Shown here piece by piece: positions 26,480-35,553 of a stretch of 64,000 bases of DNA. The notes under the pieces were generated by a model that did not search any database, was not told the origin of the DNA, and was given only the letters and a program-made list of their open reading frames with translations. How positions within the stretch are numbered: position 1 is the stretch's first letter; every line of letters starts with the position of its first letter. The DNA is from Limibacillus halophilus. Its GTDB lineage: Bacteria > Pseudomonadota > Alphaproteobacteria > Kiloniellales > CECT-8803. Both the position numbers and the translations under genes were made by a program. The DNA is taken from the NCBI RefSeq assembly GCF_014191775.1, contig NZ_JACHXA010000001.1:558001-622000 (forward strand), given 5' to 3'.

Positions 26480-27180
26480 TGTTGAAACTGGAGAACGTCA
26501 CTGCGAGTTATGGCGCCGTACAGGTGTTGTTTGGTGTGTCCCTGACACTGGAGAAGGGGTCGGTGACCACCTTGCTGGGTAAGAACGGCATGGGGAAAAG
26601 CACGACGGTTCGCACCATATTTGGTTTGACCGACGCGATTGGCGGCTCCATTACCTTCGAAGGTGAATCGCTGATTCATCAAAAGACTCATAAAATAGCC
26701 CAGCGCGGCATTGCCTTAGTTCCCGAAGGGCGTCAGGTCTTTCCAACCTTGGATGTGATCGAGAACCTGGTCGCTACCTCCCGGTACAGAGGCGCCGCCC
26801 GCCGCCGGGCCGCGGTCGATGAGATTCTCAACCTGTTTCCGCGATTGGCGGAACGCCGGACGTCCTTCAGCGGCCTCTTGTCCGGTGGGGAGCAGCAGAT
26901 GCTCGCTATCGGACGCGCTCTGATGACCGACCCAAAGCTTTTGATTCTTGATGAGGCGACAGAAGGGCTTGCGCCAAACATCAGGCGAGAGATCTGGGCC
27001 GCCCTGAAGCGCTTGAAGTCCGAAGGGATGACGATCCTCGTTATTGACAAGAGCTTGAAACCGCTCTGCCGTATTGGCGATCAGCATTCGATACTCGTCA
27101 AGGGCAAGACGGCCTGGACCGGTCTATCCGCTGAGTTGGAGGATCCCTCGTCTGAGGCGCGGCAACTGCTCGCCTTGTAG
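26479..27180 (+). CDS. Branched-chain-type ABC transporter ATPase (LivF family)
   Basis: This 233-residue ATPase has Walker A GKNGMGKSTT (about residues 34-43), signature LLSGGEQQMLAIGRALM and Walker B LLILDEATEGLAPN. The switch region reads VIDKSLKPLCRIGDQHSILVKG where many LivF proteins have VEQN; LivF often lacks a canonical H-loop histidine. It is the last gene of the importer, converging on the Mo-hydroxylase small subunit with 75 bases between. Confidence 0.9.
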   Translation: MLKLENVTASYGAVQVLFGVSLTLEKGSVTTLLGKNGMGKSTTVRTIFGLTDAIGGSITFEGESLIHQKTHKIAQRGIALVPEGRQVFPTLDVIENLVATSRYRGAARRRAAVDEILNLFPRLAERRTSFSGLLSGGEQQMLAIGRALMTDPKLLILDEATEGLAPNIRREIWAALKRLKSEGMTILVIDKSLKPLCRIGDQHSILVKGKTAWTGLSAELEDPSSEARQLLAL

Positions 27181-27255
27181 CCGAGCAATGCCGTGCGTCG
27201 TTTTACGATACTGGACTTAGGCTGAGAGCCGATTTGAGCGGCCACCCGGCGGGAT

Positions 27256-27759
27256 TCATTCAGCCGCGAGGCTATCCGGACCGAGGACGGTCAAGGCCGC
27301 ATCAACGATCTCTTTGTACCCCGTACAGCGGCAGATGTTCCCGCTAAGCGCGTCGCGAATCTCCGCCTCACTGTAGCGTCGCCCGGTGCGCTTCAACATG
27401 GTGAGCGTCATCAAGAACCCCGGCGTGCAGAATCCGCACTGCAAGGCAAAGTGCTCATGAAAGGCTGCTTGCAGGTCATCGAACTCATCGTCGGTGTTCG
27501 ACAGGCTTTCGATGGTCTCGACGGTTGCTCCTTCGGCTTGAGCGGCGAGCATCAAGCAAGATCTGACGGCCTTGCCCTCGACGAGCACTGTACAAGCGCC
27601 GCAAACGCCATGCTCACAGGCAACATGAGTCCCCGAGGCGCCGATTTCGTGGCGTAGGAAATCGCAGAGCAAGGTGCGTGGCTCGGCGTAGGCATCGACT
27701 TCTTCGCCGTTCAAGGTGAAGCTGATGGGGTGCTTCTGGCCGTCCTTCAAAGTTCTCAC
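27256..27759 (-). CDS. Molybdenum hydroxylase small [2Fe-2S] subunit
   Basis: This 167-residue CoxS/XdhA-type subunit carries two [2Fe-2S] clusters: the plant-ferredoxin type at Cys48, Cys53, Cys56 and Cys68, and the second at Cys108, Cys111, Cys143 and Cys145 (CGFCTPG...CRCTGY). It passes electrons from the Mo site to the FAD subunit. It is the last gene of a three-gene operon, with a four-base overlap with the FAD subunit. Confidence 0.93.
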   Translation of the reverse strand: MRTLKDGQKHPISFTLNGEEVDAYAEPRTLLCDFLRHEIGASGTHVACEHGVCGACTVLVEGKAVRSCLMLAAQAEGATVETIESLSNTDDEFDDLQAAFHEHFALQCGFCTPGFLMTLTMLKRTGRRYSEAEIRDALSGNICRCTGYKEIVDAALTVLGPDSLAAE

Positions 27760-28574
27760 AGCATGGTCTCCCGGATCAGGGTAGCGCCGGCGCGGCGGAT
27801 CAACTCGCGTCGATAGCGTGCGCTGGCGTGGATATCGTCATAACCGCCGAGGCGCCATGCCAGGGCATTCAGCTTTTCGTCCAAGCTTGCTGGATCAAGA
27901 TTGGGCCAGTTCACGGCTAGGGGCGTGTCACCGACGCCGCCGACGGCGAAGCGGACACTTCGTTCCTCGACGATGCAGGCAAGGGCAACGATTGCAAAAT
28001 CACCGTGTCGGCGCGCTATCTCGTGGAATCCTGTGCGGGCGTTCTTGGGAGCGGCCGGGAAGAAGGCGGATACAACGATCTCGTCGGCGCGCTTTGCCGT
28101 GCTGAGCATGCCCGTCTGAAAGGATTCCGCGCTCAGGGTGCGTTCGCCCTGGGTGGATCTCAAAGTTACGGTGCCCTCCAGAAGGCAAAGCAGCAGAGGC
28201 AGCTCCGCACTTGGATCTGCATGGCATAGCGACCCGCAGACGGTGCCACGATTGCGGGTCTGGACATGCCCAACATGTGTAAGGGCCTCCGCGATAAGCG
28301 GTACTTTTGCCATCGCCTCCGCATGGCTCGCCAATGCGCTTTGCGTGACTGCCGCACCAACGGAGACGCCTTTCGGAGTGACCTCGATCCGTTTCAGCTC
28401 ATTGATGCGCGCGATATCGATGAGGTAGTCCGGCTCCGCAAGGCGCATGTTCATCATCGCCATCAAAGACTGACCACCGGCGATGACACGGGCAGCGTCA
28501 CCATATTCTGCGAGTGCCGAAACGGCCTCGTCTATAGTGTCAGGAATCAAGAGTGAGAAAGGTGCCGGTTTCAT
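27756..28574 (-). CDS. Molybdenum hydroxylase medium FAD subunit
   Basis: This 272-residue CoxM-type subunit has the FAD-binding motifs VIAGGQSLMAMMNMR (about residues 30-44) and TRNRGTVCGSLCHADPSAELP, where the usual TxGGN/S segment has Cys for one Gly. The family role is electron transfer from the Fe-S subunit to an external acceptor. It overlaps its upstream and downstream partners by four bases each. Confidence 0.92.
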   Translation of the reverse strand: MKPAPFSLLIPDTIDEAVSALAEYGDAARVIAGGQSLMAMMNMRLAEPDYLIDIARINELKRIEVTPKGVSVGAAVTQSALASHAEAMAKVPLIAEALTHVGHVQTRNRGTVCGSLCHADPSAELPLLLCLLEGTVTLRSTQGERTLSAESFQTGMLSTAKRADEIVVSAFFPAAPKNARTGFHEIARRHGDFAIVALACIVEERSVRFAVGGVGDTPLAVNWPNLDPASLDEKLNALAWRLGGYDDIHASARYRRELIRRAGATLIRETML

Positions 28575-31564
28575 GATTTGCCCCCAATTTTCGTACGCAG
28601 CTTACGCATCCAACCGCCGCCACTATCCGGCGCGTCGGGTGCAGCCCGCTTTATCAGCGCGCGGAAGAACTGGTTGACCAGTGCGCGGGCCGCGCCGGAA
28701 AGTAAGCGACCGCCCACAGAAGCGACCGTGCCGCTAAGGTGAATTGCATAGCGATAACGCACACAAACTTCACCGTCGCCGCTGGGGACGAGCTCCAGGA
28801 ATCCGGTGCCGCTGGAGGATCCGAGCGAGCCTTCCAGGGTTCCACTTATTTCGGCGCTTTCATGAAGCTTTAGATTGTTCAGGCGGATGACCGCGTCGAA
28901 CGTACCGCGTACCGGCCCCACGCCCATGCTGACCACGCCTTTGAAATGCGTATCGGAAACGCGCTCCAGAGATTTGCAGCCTGGAATGATTGCCGCCATT
29001 TCGTCTGGATCGAGCAACGTGTTCCAGACAGATTCGGCACTCGCAGGTACAACGGTCTCACCCGAACCCTTCAAGGCGTCGCCGGAATAGTCGACCCTAT
29101 CGACGCCTTCCGCACCCTCAGATTCAGTATCCGTAGGAGGCAATGGCTCGTCGCCGTTCACCCATTCGAACACTTTGGATGGCGACAACGGCATGGTGAT
29201 GTCCTCATAGCCGATGGCATCCGCGACGGCGTTAGCTAGGCAAACGGGTGTCGTGTACTGGTTGCCTTCGCCAATGCCCTTGGCGCCCAGCCTCGTGAAA
29301 GGCGAGGGGGTTTCGACTGTCTCCACCAGAATTGGATCGACGGCTTCCGGTGCGGTAGCAATCAGATAGTCTGCAAAAGTGCCGGACAGGAACGTGCCGT
29401 CTTCCTTGTAGACAAACTCCTCATAAAGACTGGCGCCGACCGCCGAAGCAAAGGAGCCTCGAATCTGTCCTTCCGCCAGCCCGGGGTTGAGGATCGTGCC
29501 GCAATCGTGGGCTGTCACGTAGTGGTCGATTTTCACTGTCCCGGTGTCGCGATCAACCTCGACACCACAGAAATCGAAGGCAAATCCATAAGCCAACGAC
29601 GTATTGATTTCGTCTTGGGCGGAGGTTGGCGTCAGCTCCGGGGCGTTCCAATAGGCGACTTCTCGTATGCCGGGGTCCATGTTGTCCGGGAGACTACTGG
29701 GAGACCAGTGCGCAAGTCCGCCGACCCGACGGAACTCCATCCGGTTCTCAGGATTTGCACGCGTTTGGATGTAGCCATCCTTGAACAGCAACTCCTCCGC
29801 GGGGACATTCATGTAGGTGCTGGCGATGGCGGCCATCTTGGCTTTCACACGCTCGGCAGCCGTCTTGGCAGCGCTGGTTGACGCCGGCGCGAACCGGCAG
29901 GAATAGTTGCCTGCCGCGATCGACCAGTTGTCCTTTTGTGTGTCGGTTTCCAAATTCACCGTAATTTGTCCGATATCGATGCCCAGTTCGTCGGCGACGA
30001 TCTGGGCCAAGGTTGTCTGGTGCCCCTGACCCTGGGGTGTGGAGTCACCGACGACGCTGACGCTGCCCAGGGGATCGACACTGACGGTGCAAGAGGCGAC
30101 GGCACCATCCTTTGGTCCCGCTTTCTCACGTTCTTCGGCAGTTTTGAGGGTTGAAATATAACCCATGTTCGATTGGCTCGGTTCGACTGCAGCGGCAAAG
30201 CCGATGCCGTAGAGCCGACCTTGCGCGCGTGCAGCATCGCGACGCTTGCGAAGCTCCTCGAGGCCGCCTTGGGCAATGGAGTCCGCGACGACCTTTTGAT
30301 AGTCGCCGGAATCGATATGCGCACCGGCCGGCGCCTTGTAGGGGAACTGATCGGCGCGAATTAGGTTGTGGCACATCAGATCCAAGGGATCGCGATCAAG
30401 CTTCCGGGCGATCTTCGCCATCAAACGTTCAATTGCGAAGTACAGCTGGGGGCCCCCAAAACCACGTACCGCGCCGGTGGGACATTTGTTGGTCATCACG
30501 ATGTTGTTGATGACCCGCACATTGGGTATCCGATAACAGTTCGTCGATAGACCGTGCATCCGGTAGATGGGTGCAGGCATGGGTGCGCGCAGATAGGCGC
30601 CGTGGTCATCCCAGTGCTCCATGCGAAAGGCCTGAACCGTTCCATCGTCGTCATAGGCGGCTTCGATGCGGGTTACCCGATTGGGCGCCACGCTGGCCGC
30701 AGACAGGTGCTCTAGTCGGTCTTCGATCCATTTGACCGGTCGCCCGGCGATACGGGAACATACAGCGAGGACGACAATGTAGGGGAAGATGGTCAGTTTT
30801 GAACCGAAGCTACCGCCAGAATTTGGAGGGCTGCGGTGGCGCAGCTTGCTACCGGGAACCTTCAACGCGATGGCCATGACTGCGTGGACGGAGAAGGGCC
30901 CCTGAAAGTTTGACAGAACATCGTAACCGCCGGTATCGGGTTGATACTCGGCAACGATCCCATAGGTTTCCATCGGCGTGATGGAATTGCGCGGATAACG
31001 GATCGTGATCTCTTCGCGATTGGCTGCTTTCTCGAAGGCATGATCCGGCTCGCCATGGGTGAATACCCGACGAGAAACCCTGTTGGAGCCAGCTTCGTCG
31101 TGCAACACCGGCGCGCCTTCATCACAAGCCTTCACCGGGTCGACGATGGCCGGCAGGGGCTCATATTCAACCTTGATGTGCTTCAGCGCATCTTCCGCAC
31201 GATAGCGGTCGGTGGCGCAAACGACGGCAATCGGCTCTCCCACGTACCGCACCTTGTCGTAGGCGATCCCTCGGTAATCCATCGGGTTTTTGAAGCCGAC
31301 GATGAGCGGTTTAGTGTAAGGGCGGATGTCGGCGCCCGTTACCACGGCCTTGACGCCCTTTTGTTTCAGGGCCTCAGATACATCTATCGAGCGAATCCGA
31401 GCATGCGCGTGCGGCGACCGCAAAAATGCTGCGTGCAAAGTACCCTTGGCGACCGGCAGATCGTCGACAAACTTACCGCGCCCACGCAGGAGGGTTTCGT
31501 CTTCGTACCGCAGAATGCGCTGGCCGACGTAGGTTTCCGAATCTGTTGCCGCCGCTTTGTGCAT
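28571..31564 (-). CDS. Molybdenum hydroxylase large subunit fused to a CoxG-type domain
   Basis: This 997-residue protein holds the Mo-cofactor catalytic domains (about residues 10-800) with the catalytic Glu in KGIGEGNQ. The active-site loop reads GAVRGFGG, not the AYxCSFR of form I CO dehydrogenase or the AYRGAGR of form II, so it is probably an aromatic/heterocycle or aldehyde hydroxylase rather than a CO dehydrogenase. After a linker, residues about 845-997 form a CoxG/SRPBCC domain (GSGETVVPASAESVWNTLLD, IPGCKSLERV). CoxG is normally a separate protein. It is the first gene of its operon, under the operator at 31592, shared with the divergent hydrolase-ligase operon. Confidence 0.9.
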   Translation of the reverse strand: MHKAAATDSETYVGQRILRYEDETLLRGRGKFVDDLPVAKGTLHAAFLRSPHAHARIRSIDVSEALKQKGVKAVVTGADIRPYTKPLIVGFKNPMDYRGIAYDKVRYVGEPIAVVCATDRYRAEDALKHIKVEYEPLPAIVDPVKACDEGAPVLHDEAGSNRVSRRVFTHGEPDHAFEKAANREEITIRYPRNSITPMETYGIVAEYQPDTGGYDVLSNFQGPFSVHAVMAIALKVPGSKLRHRSPPNSGGSFGSKLTIFPYIVVLAVCSRIAGRPVKWIEDRLEHLSAASVAPNRVTRIEAAYDDDGTVQAFRMEHWDDHGAYLRAPMPAPIYRMHGLSTNCYRIPNVRVINNIVMTNKCPTGAVRGFGGPQLYFAIERLMAKIARKLDRDPLDLMCHNLIRADQFPYKAPAGAHIDSGDYQKVVADSIAQGGLEELRKRRDAARAQGRLYGIGFAAAVEPSQSNMGYISTLKTAEEREKAGPKDGAVASCTVSVDPLGSVSVVGDSTPQGQGHQTTLAQIVADELGIDIGQITVNLETDTQKDNWSIAAGNYSCRFAPASTSAAKTAAERVKAKMAAIASTYMNVPAEELLFKDGYIQTRANPENRMEFRRVGGLAHWSPSSLPDNMDPGIREVAYWNAPELTPTSAQDEINTSLAYGFAFDFCGVEVDRDTGTVKIDHYVTAHDCGTILNPGLAEGQIRGSFASAVGASLYEEFVYKEDGTFLSGTFADYLIATAPEAVDPILVETVETPSPFTRLGAKGIGEGNQYTTPVCLANAVADAIGYEDITMPLSPSKVFEWVNGDEPLPPTDTESEGAEGVDRVDYSGDALKGSGETVVPASAESVWNTLLDPDEMAAIIPGCKSLERVSDTHFKGVVSMGVGPVRGTFDAVIRLNNLKLHESAEISGTLEGSLGSSSGTGFLELVPSGDGEVCVRYRYAIHLSGTVASVGGRLLSGAARALVNQFFRALIKRAAPDAPDSGGGWMRKLRTKIGGKS

Positions 31565-31580
31565 GGGGTGCGCTCCAGGA

Positions 31581-31610
31581 TTGCTATTTAAATACAGGTT
31601 GTATTATAAA
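31581..31610. promoter_or_regulatory. Divergent promoter with ATACA-N3-TGTAT operator
   Basis: The perfect palindrome ATACA-GGT-TGTAT (31592-31604) lies between the Mo-hydroxylase and the hydrolase genes. Rightward, TTGCTA (31581-31586) is followed by TATTAT (31602-31607) or TATAAA (31605-31610). The site touches the -10 region just as it does before the Liv-type operon. Confidence 0.6.
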
Positions 31611-31676
31611 GGAATCGCTGTCAACGAGTCTAGTGCTCCGACCCGATTTAATTTTGTCTACTGGTGGTGCCCGAAA

Positions 31677-32585
31677 ATGTCGCAAGTGATCTTGAACGAG
31701 ACCGAAACCTTTACCGCCACGATGGACGACGGCGCGGGCATTACAGTGCGCCGGTGGGGTAAAGTGCGGGCAGAGCGTTTCATCATATCACACGGAAATG
31801 GCCTTGCGGTCGATGCCTTCAAGGATTTTGGTCTCGACCTTTCCCGGGATTTTGAGGTTGTTGCCTTTGATATGCGTAACCACGGCTCAAACGCCACGCG
31901 GATCGGCAACGAAGACAACTGGGCAAGGTTCATCAAGGATTTTCCCCAGATTCTCGCGGCGATCGACTCCGAGTTTGGGGTTAAGCCAACACACGGGGCC
32001 TTTCACTCCCTAAGCTCGCTGACCTGTCTCTATTCCCAGGCCGAGATCAGATATCCCTGGAGATCATTGACGTTGTTCGAACCTCCGGCGACACCACCGG
32101 CGGACTCCGGCTTGCAAGAGGTGATGCTGTCCTATCACGTCGAACTGGCCAATCGAACAAGAGCGCGTCGCCAGATTTTCGATAACCCGGAGCAGTTGGC
32201 GGCCTCCATGCGCCGTTCTCCGGCTTTTGCGCGGATATCCGATGATTCAATTCTTAGGCTGGCGCGTGCGACATTGCGGGCTGACGGGGCGACTTGGCGT
32301 CTTGCCTGTCCTGCGGAATTCGAAGCGGCGACCTATGAGATCGCCAGCAATATAGCCCGCTGGCCTGGTTTGGCCCGCATTGACGTGCCGGTGCGTATCG
32401 TCTTGGGTGAGCGCGAAGATCATAGCTCTCCCATCCTCGTCGAGATCGGCGAACTCTTGGCGAAAACCTTTGGTTTCGACAGCCAGGTACTGCCCGGCAC
32501 AACCCATTTCATGCAGCTCGAGAAGCCAGCGCACTGCGCCGAACTTGCGCGGAACTTTGCCAGCCTTAACAGGAAGGAGGCCTGA
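31677..32585 (+). CDS. Alpha/beta hydrolase
   Basis: This 302-residue alpha/beta hydrolase has oxyanion-loop region ISHGNGLAVDAF (about residues 37-48), FDMRNHG, and a nucleophile elbow FHSLS with Ser111, in which both glycines of the usual GxSxG are replaced. The catalytic His is in TTHFMQLEKP near the C-terminus. The ATG at 31677 is preferred, as similarity starts there. The acyl-CoA ligase gene follows in two bases. It is probably a ring- or ester-opening step in the same pathway. Confidence 0.82.
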   Translation: MSQVILNETETFTATMDDGAGITVRRWGKVRAERFIISHGNGLAVDAFKDFGLDLSRDFEVVAFDMRNHGSNATRIGNEDNWARFIKDFPQILAAIDSEFGVKPTHGAFHSLSSLTCLYSQAEIRYPWRSLTLFEPPATPPADSGLQEVMLSYHVELANRTRARRQIFDNPEQLAASMRRSPAFARISDDSILRLARATLRADGATWRLACPAEFEAATYEIASNIARWPGLARIDVPVRIVLGEREDHSSPILVEIGELLAKTFGFDSQVLPGTTHFMQLEKPAHCAELARNFASLNRKEA

Positions 32586-32587
32586 CT

Positions 32588-34168
32588 ATGCCGACCCAAC
32601 CCGCACAGCCAAACGCAGGAACGCTCCTCGATCGGCTCTGGCATTGGGCGTCAGCAACGCCTGATAAACTTGCCGTGGAGACCCTTGCGGATGGCCAATT
32701 GACCTACCGCGAGCTTGCGGAGAAGTCGGACAGTTTCGCCGCGGCGCTTTGGCGTCTCGGCATCGGCCCCGGCGACCATATTGCTATTCAGTTGCCCAGC
32801 GTGCCTGAGTTCTTGGTAGCCTACTACGCCGCTTGCCGGATAGGTGCGGTGCTGACGACCATGCACGTGCCTTATCGTCAGGAAGAGTTGCGCCCGATGC
32901 TCAAGTTCGCCAAGGCACGTGCTGCGATCTGTACGGTCGTCGGTGCTTATGACGCACCTGAAACCATGCTGGCCTTGGCGGGCGAAATCGATAGCCTGGA
33001 CCATGTCATTGTGGTTGGTAACTCGGTTCGCGAGGGCTGCCTTTCGTTTGATGCGATGGTCGAATCCGGCGATCCAACGACCTTGCCGCCGATGCCGGGT
33101 CCGAATGCAACCTGTACGCTATGCTTTACATCCGGTACGGCCGCGGCACCCAAAGGTGTCGAGCGTAAGCAGGGCCTGATGGCCGAAAACGCAGCCCGCT
33201 TCGTCGAGATGATTGAGATGACCGGGGACGATCGCGTGATGATCGCGCCACCTTTGACCCATGTCTTTGGCTTGCTGTGCTCCGGCAATGCCGTTTACTG
33301 CGGAGCCACGATCCTTCCCGTGCCTCTTTTCACGCCCCAAACCTACGTCGATTTTCTGACGACGTTGGCGCCGACCGTGATTTACTCGGCCCCGGCGCAT
33401 TTGGCGGCGACCCTAAAAAGTGGTGTGCTGGACCGAGAGCCCCCGCCTTCGGTGCGCGACGTTATAGTGGGTGGTTCCATCTGCCCCCCAGAGGTGGCTC
33501 GCCAATTCGAGGATAAGTTACCTAACGGTCGCGTCGGATGTTTGTTCGGCATGACCGAGGCTCTGCTGACGACGCAGACCGATATCCACGGAACCCCTGA
33601 GGAGCGGCATGGAACGGTTGGCAAGTTGGCCGACGGCCTTGCTCTACGAATTGTCGATGATGCCGGCAACTCGATCGAGGCGCCAGATTGCGGCGAGCTT
33701 CAGTTGAGCGGTTACTCGATCCTTTCCGAGTACTGCGACAATCCAGAAGCCAACGCCTCATCCTTCACTGCGGACGGTTGGTTCAGAACCGGCGATCTGG
33801 CCTATTTGGACGAAAAAGGTAACATAGTCATCACGGGACGGTTGAAGGACATAATCAATCGCGGTGGTATCAAGATCAATCCGGCCGACATTGAAAGTCT
33901 TCTGGATGGTCACGAGAACATCATTCAGTCGGCGATTGTGCCAATGCCAGACGAAGTGTTGGGAGAGCGAATCTGCTTGTATGTTGTGCTCAAACCCGGC
34001 TCGACAATCACGCTGGAGGAGGTCCTTGCTTATTTGCAAGACAGAGGAACCGCGAAGATGCGTTGGCCGGAACGACTTGAGATCGTCGATGAGATGCCGA
34101 TGACACCGACGCGTAAGATCAGGAAGGCTATTCTCATTACCGACATACGCAATAAGATGGCCTCGTGA
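32588..34168 (+). CDS. AMP-forming acyl-CoA synthetase
   Basis: This 526-residue ANL-family ligase has the P-loop CTLCFTSGTAAAPKGVERK (about residues 177-195). FGMTEALLTTQ is the acyl/AMP site, and GWFRTGDLAYLDEKGNIVITGRLKD is the hinge region. The C-terminal catalytic Lys lies in MTPTRKIRK. A strong AAGGAGG precedes the ATG. It lies between an alpha/beta hydrolase and a GntR regulator in the palindrome-marked regulon and should activate the pathway acid to its CoA ester. The acid is unknown. Confidence 0.9.
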   Translation: MPTQPAQPNAGTLLDRLWHWASATPDKLAVETLADGQLTYRELAEKSDSFAAALWRLGIGPGDHIAIQLPSVPEFLVAYYAACRIGAVLTTMHVPYRQEELRPMLKFAKARAAICTVVGAYDAPETMLALAGEIDSLDHVIVVGNSVREGCLSFDAMVESGDPTTLPPMPGPNATCTLCFTSGTAAAPKGVERKQGLMAENAARFVEMIEMTGDDRVMIAPPLTHVFGLLCSGNAVYCGATILPVPLFTPQTYVDFLTTLAPTVIYSAPAHLAATLKSGVLDREPPPSVRDVIVGGSICPPEVARQFEDKLPNGRVGCLFGMTEALLTTQTDIHGTPEERHGTVGKLADGLALRIVDDAGNSIEAPDCGELQLSGYSILSEYCDNPEANASSFTADGWFRTGDLAYLDEKGNIVITGRLKDIINRGGIKINPADIESLLDGHENIIQSAIVPMPDEVLGERICLYVVLKPGSTITLEEVLAYLQDRGTAKMRWPERLEIVDEMPMTPTRKIRKAILITDIRNKMAS

Positions 34169-34215
34169 TGCGGCCCACTGCCAGCAAGACGGCTTAGAAG
34201 ACGAAGGAATCGATC

Positions 34216-35001
34216 GTGGCTTCAATCAGTGAATCTGAGACTCAGTCTCCCCCGACTGTGCGGGGAAAACGGGGGCGGCCTCGTGGCAGCGGCACGCAGT
34301 TGGTCTACACCAAGCTCCGCGAGGAAATTCTGCGATTGGTCTTGAAGCCCGGCGATCATATCGACGAGGTTCTGCTTGAAGCGCGATTCAAGGTGTCACG
34401 GACCCCGATACGCGAAGCCTTGATTCGTTTGCAGGCTGACGGTTTGGCCCGATTTGCCCCCAACCGCGGGCACTATGTCTCCAGTCTTGATTTTGCCGAG
34501 ATTCCGAAGATTTTTGAGGCCCTTGATGTCCTTCAATCGGCAATCCTGCAGATTGCGGCCACCAGGCGCAGCGAGGAACACCTTGACCGCATGAAAGCCG
34601 TCAACGAGGAGTATCGGGAGGCATCGGAGAAGGGCGATCATACCGCCATGACCGAAGCCAACCACGCGTTTCATCTGATCACGGCTGAGGCCGCTGGCAA
34701 TCGGATCCTGAGCAGTGCTTACGAATCGGTTTTGAATTTTAATTTGCGGGTTACCCGACTCATATTTGAGACGGCGGCACGGGACTCGAACGTGCCAACA
34801 CCGTACTACAACCGTATCTATGACGAGCACAGCGAGATGATTGAACTACTGTCACGTCGTGACAGCGCGAAGTTGGCCGAACTTTCCAAGGAGCACACCA
34901 ATCTGTTCTATGGCAAGATTAGGCGCTTTCTGCAGTCGAACGCCGCGGTGGACGTCGCGTTCAGATCCTTTGTCGACGACGACCAGTCGGAACCCGCCTA
35001 G
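34216..35001 (+). CDS. GntR-family regulator (FCD type), likely regulator of the Liv/Mo-hydroxylase regulon
   Basis: This 261-residue protein has a basic N-terminal tail (RGKRGRPRGSG), a winged helix (LREEILRLVLKPGDHIDEVLLEARFKVSRTPIREALIRLQADGLA) and an FCD domain with the metal-binding DH-TAMTEANHAFH. It starts with GTG at 34216 after AAGGA (34204-34208), 47 bases behind the ligase gene and on the same strand. FCD regulators bind short palindromes. Because it is the only regulator inside the group of units marked by ATACA-N3-TGTAT, it is the best candidate for that site. Confidence 0.87.
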   Translation: MASISESETQSPPTVRGKRGRPRGSGTQLVYTKLREEILRLVLKPGDHIDEVLLEARFKVSRTPIREALIRLQADGLARFAPNRGHYVSSLDFAEIPKIFEALDVLQSAILQIAATRRSEEHLDRMKAVNEEYREASEKGDHTAMTEANHAFHLITAEAAGNRILSSAYESVLNFNLRVTRLIFETAARDSNVPTPYYNRIYDEHSEMIELLSRRDSAKLAELSKEHTNLFYGKIRRFLQSNAAVDVAFRSFVDDDQSEPA

Positions 35002-35553
35002 GAAATAGCCGAAACAGGCGATCAGTTCACCTAAGCCGTCGCTGAGTGTTCGCTGCGAGGGGGCTGAAGGCAGACGGCCTCATGCTGGAACTCGGTTCAG
35101 CATTCGGACCAAGCATCATTAGATTCCTGACTTCTATAGCGAGAGCCGGTCTCGGGCTTTGTTCGCTTGGAATGCCATGGCGACAAACCGAAACGTCTTC
35201 GGACTTGTACTGTTTCCAGCCTTCAGAATAGGTGGCCGTGGTTGTGGCGGCGGGGCTCACCCGCCCTCGGACGCAGGCGGCGAATGGGAGCGGGTTGTGT
35301 TGCATAGCGGTTGCCGACGAGCGACCGGCCCTCACAATGCCCACCGGCGATGACACGCGTGCCACCTTCTAATCTGTATGTGTCTCGAGAAAATGTATAC
35401 AAAAACATCAAAAAAACATACACAAAGAAGAAAATCACATTATAATCTTACCGAGACGCCGCTCAGATCATGCTGAGTCGAGGGTAATACTAATGAATTA
35501 GCGCGCCAGAAATGTCGTTCAGCCGAAGCGGCGCCATCAGGAGGAGTCTTAGA
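35002..35553. promoter_or_regulatory. Gene-free region with TGTATACA operator-like sites
   Basis: No gene was recognised in the first 370 bases; short frames there show no known motif. From about 35370 the sequence turns AT-rich and holds TGTATGTG (35375-35382), the perfect palindrome TGTATACA (35394-35401) and CATACACA (35418-35425), probably binding sites for a GntR-type protein ahead of the SDR operon. Similar sequence lies before the GntR gene at 40321. A strong AGGAGG precedes the SDR start. Confidence 0.4.

Noticed and set aside
28571-31564. Carbon monoxide dehydrogenase large subunit
   Set aside because: The gene order and CoxG part suggest it, but the active-site loop reads GAVRGFGG and not AYxCSFR or AYRGAGR.
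27256-31564. Isolated xanthine dehydrogenase
   Set aside because: Purine genes and an XdhC maturation gene are absent, and the regulon includes a lactam hydrolase and CoA ligase.
35027-35365. Small gene on the minus strand in the gap before the SDR operon
   Set aside because: The frame is low in recognisable motifs, overlaps other frames of equal length and has no ribosome site.
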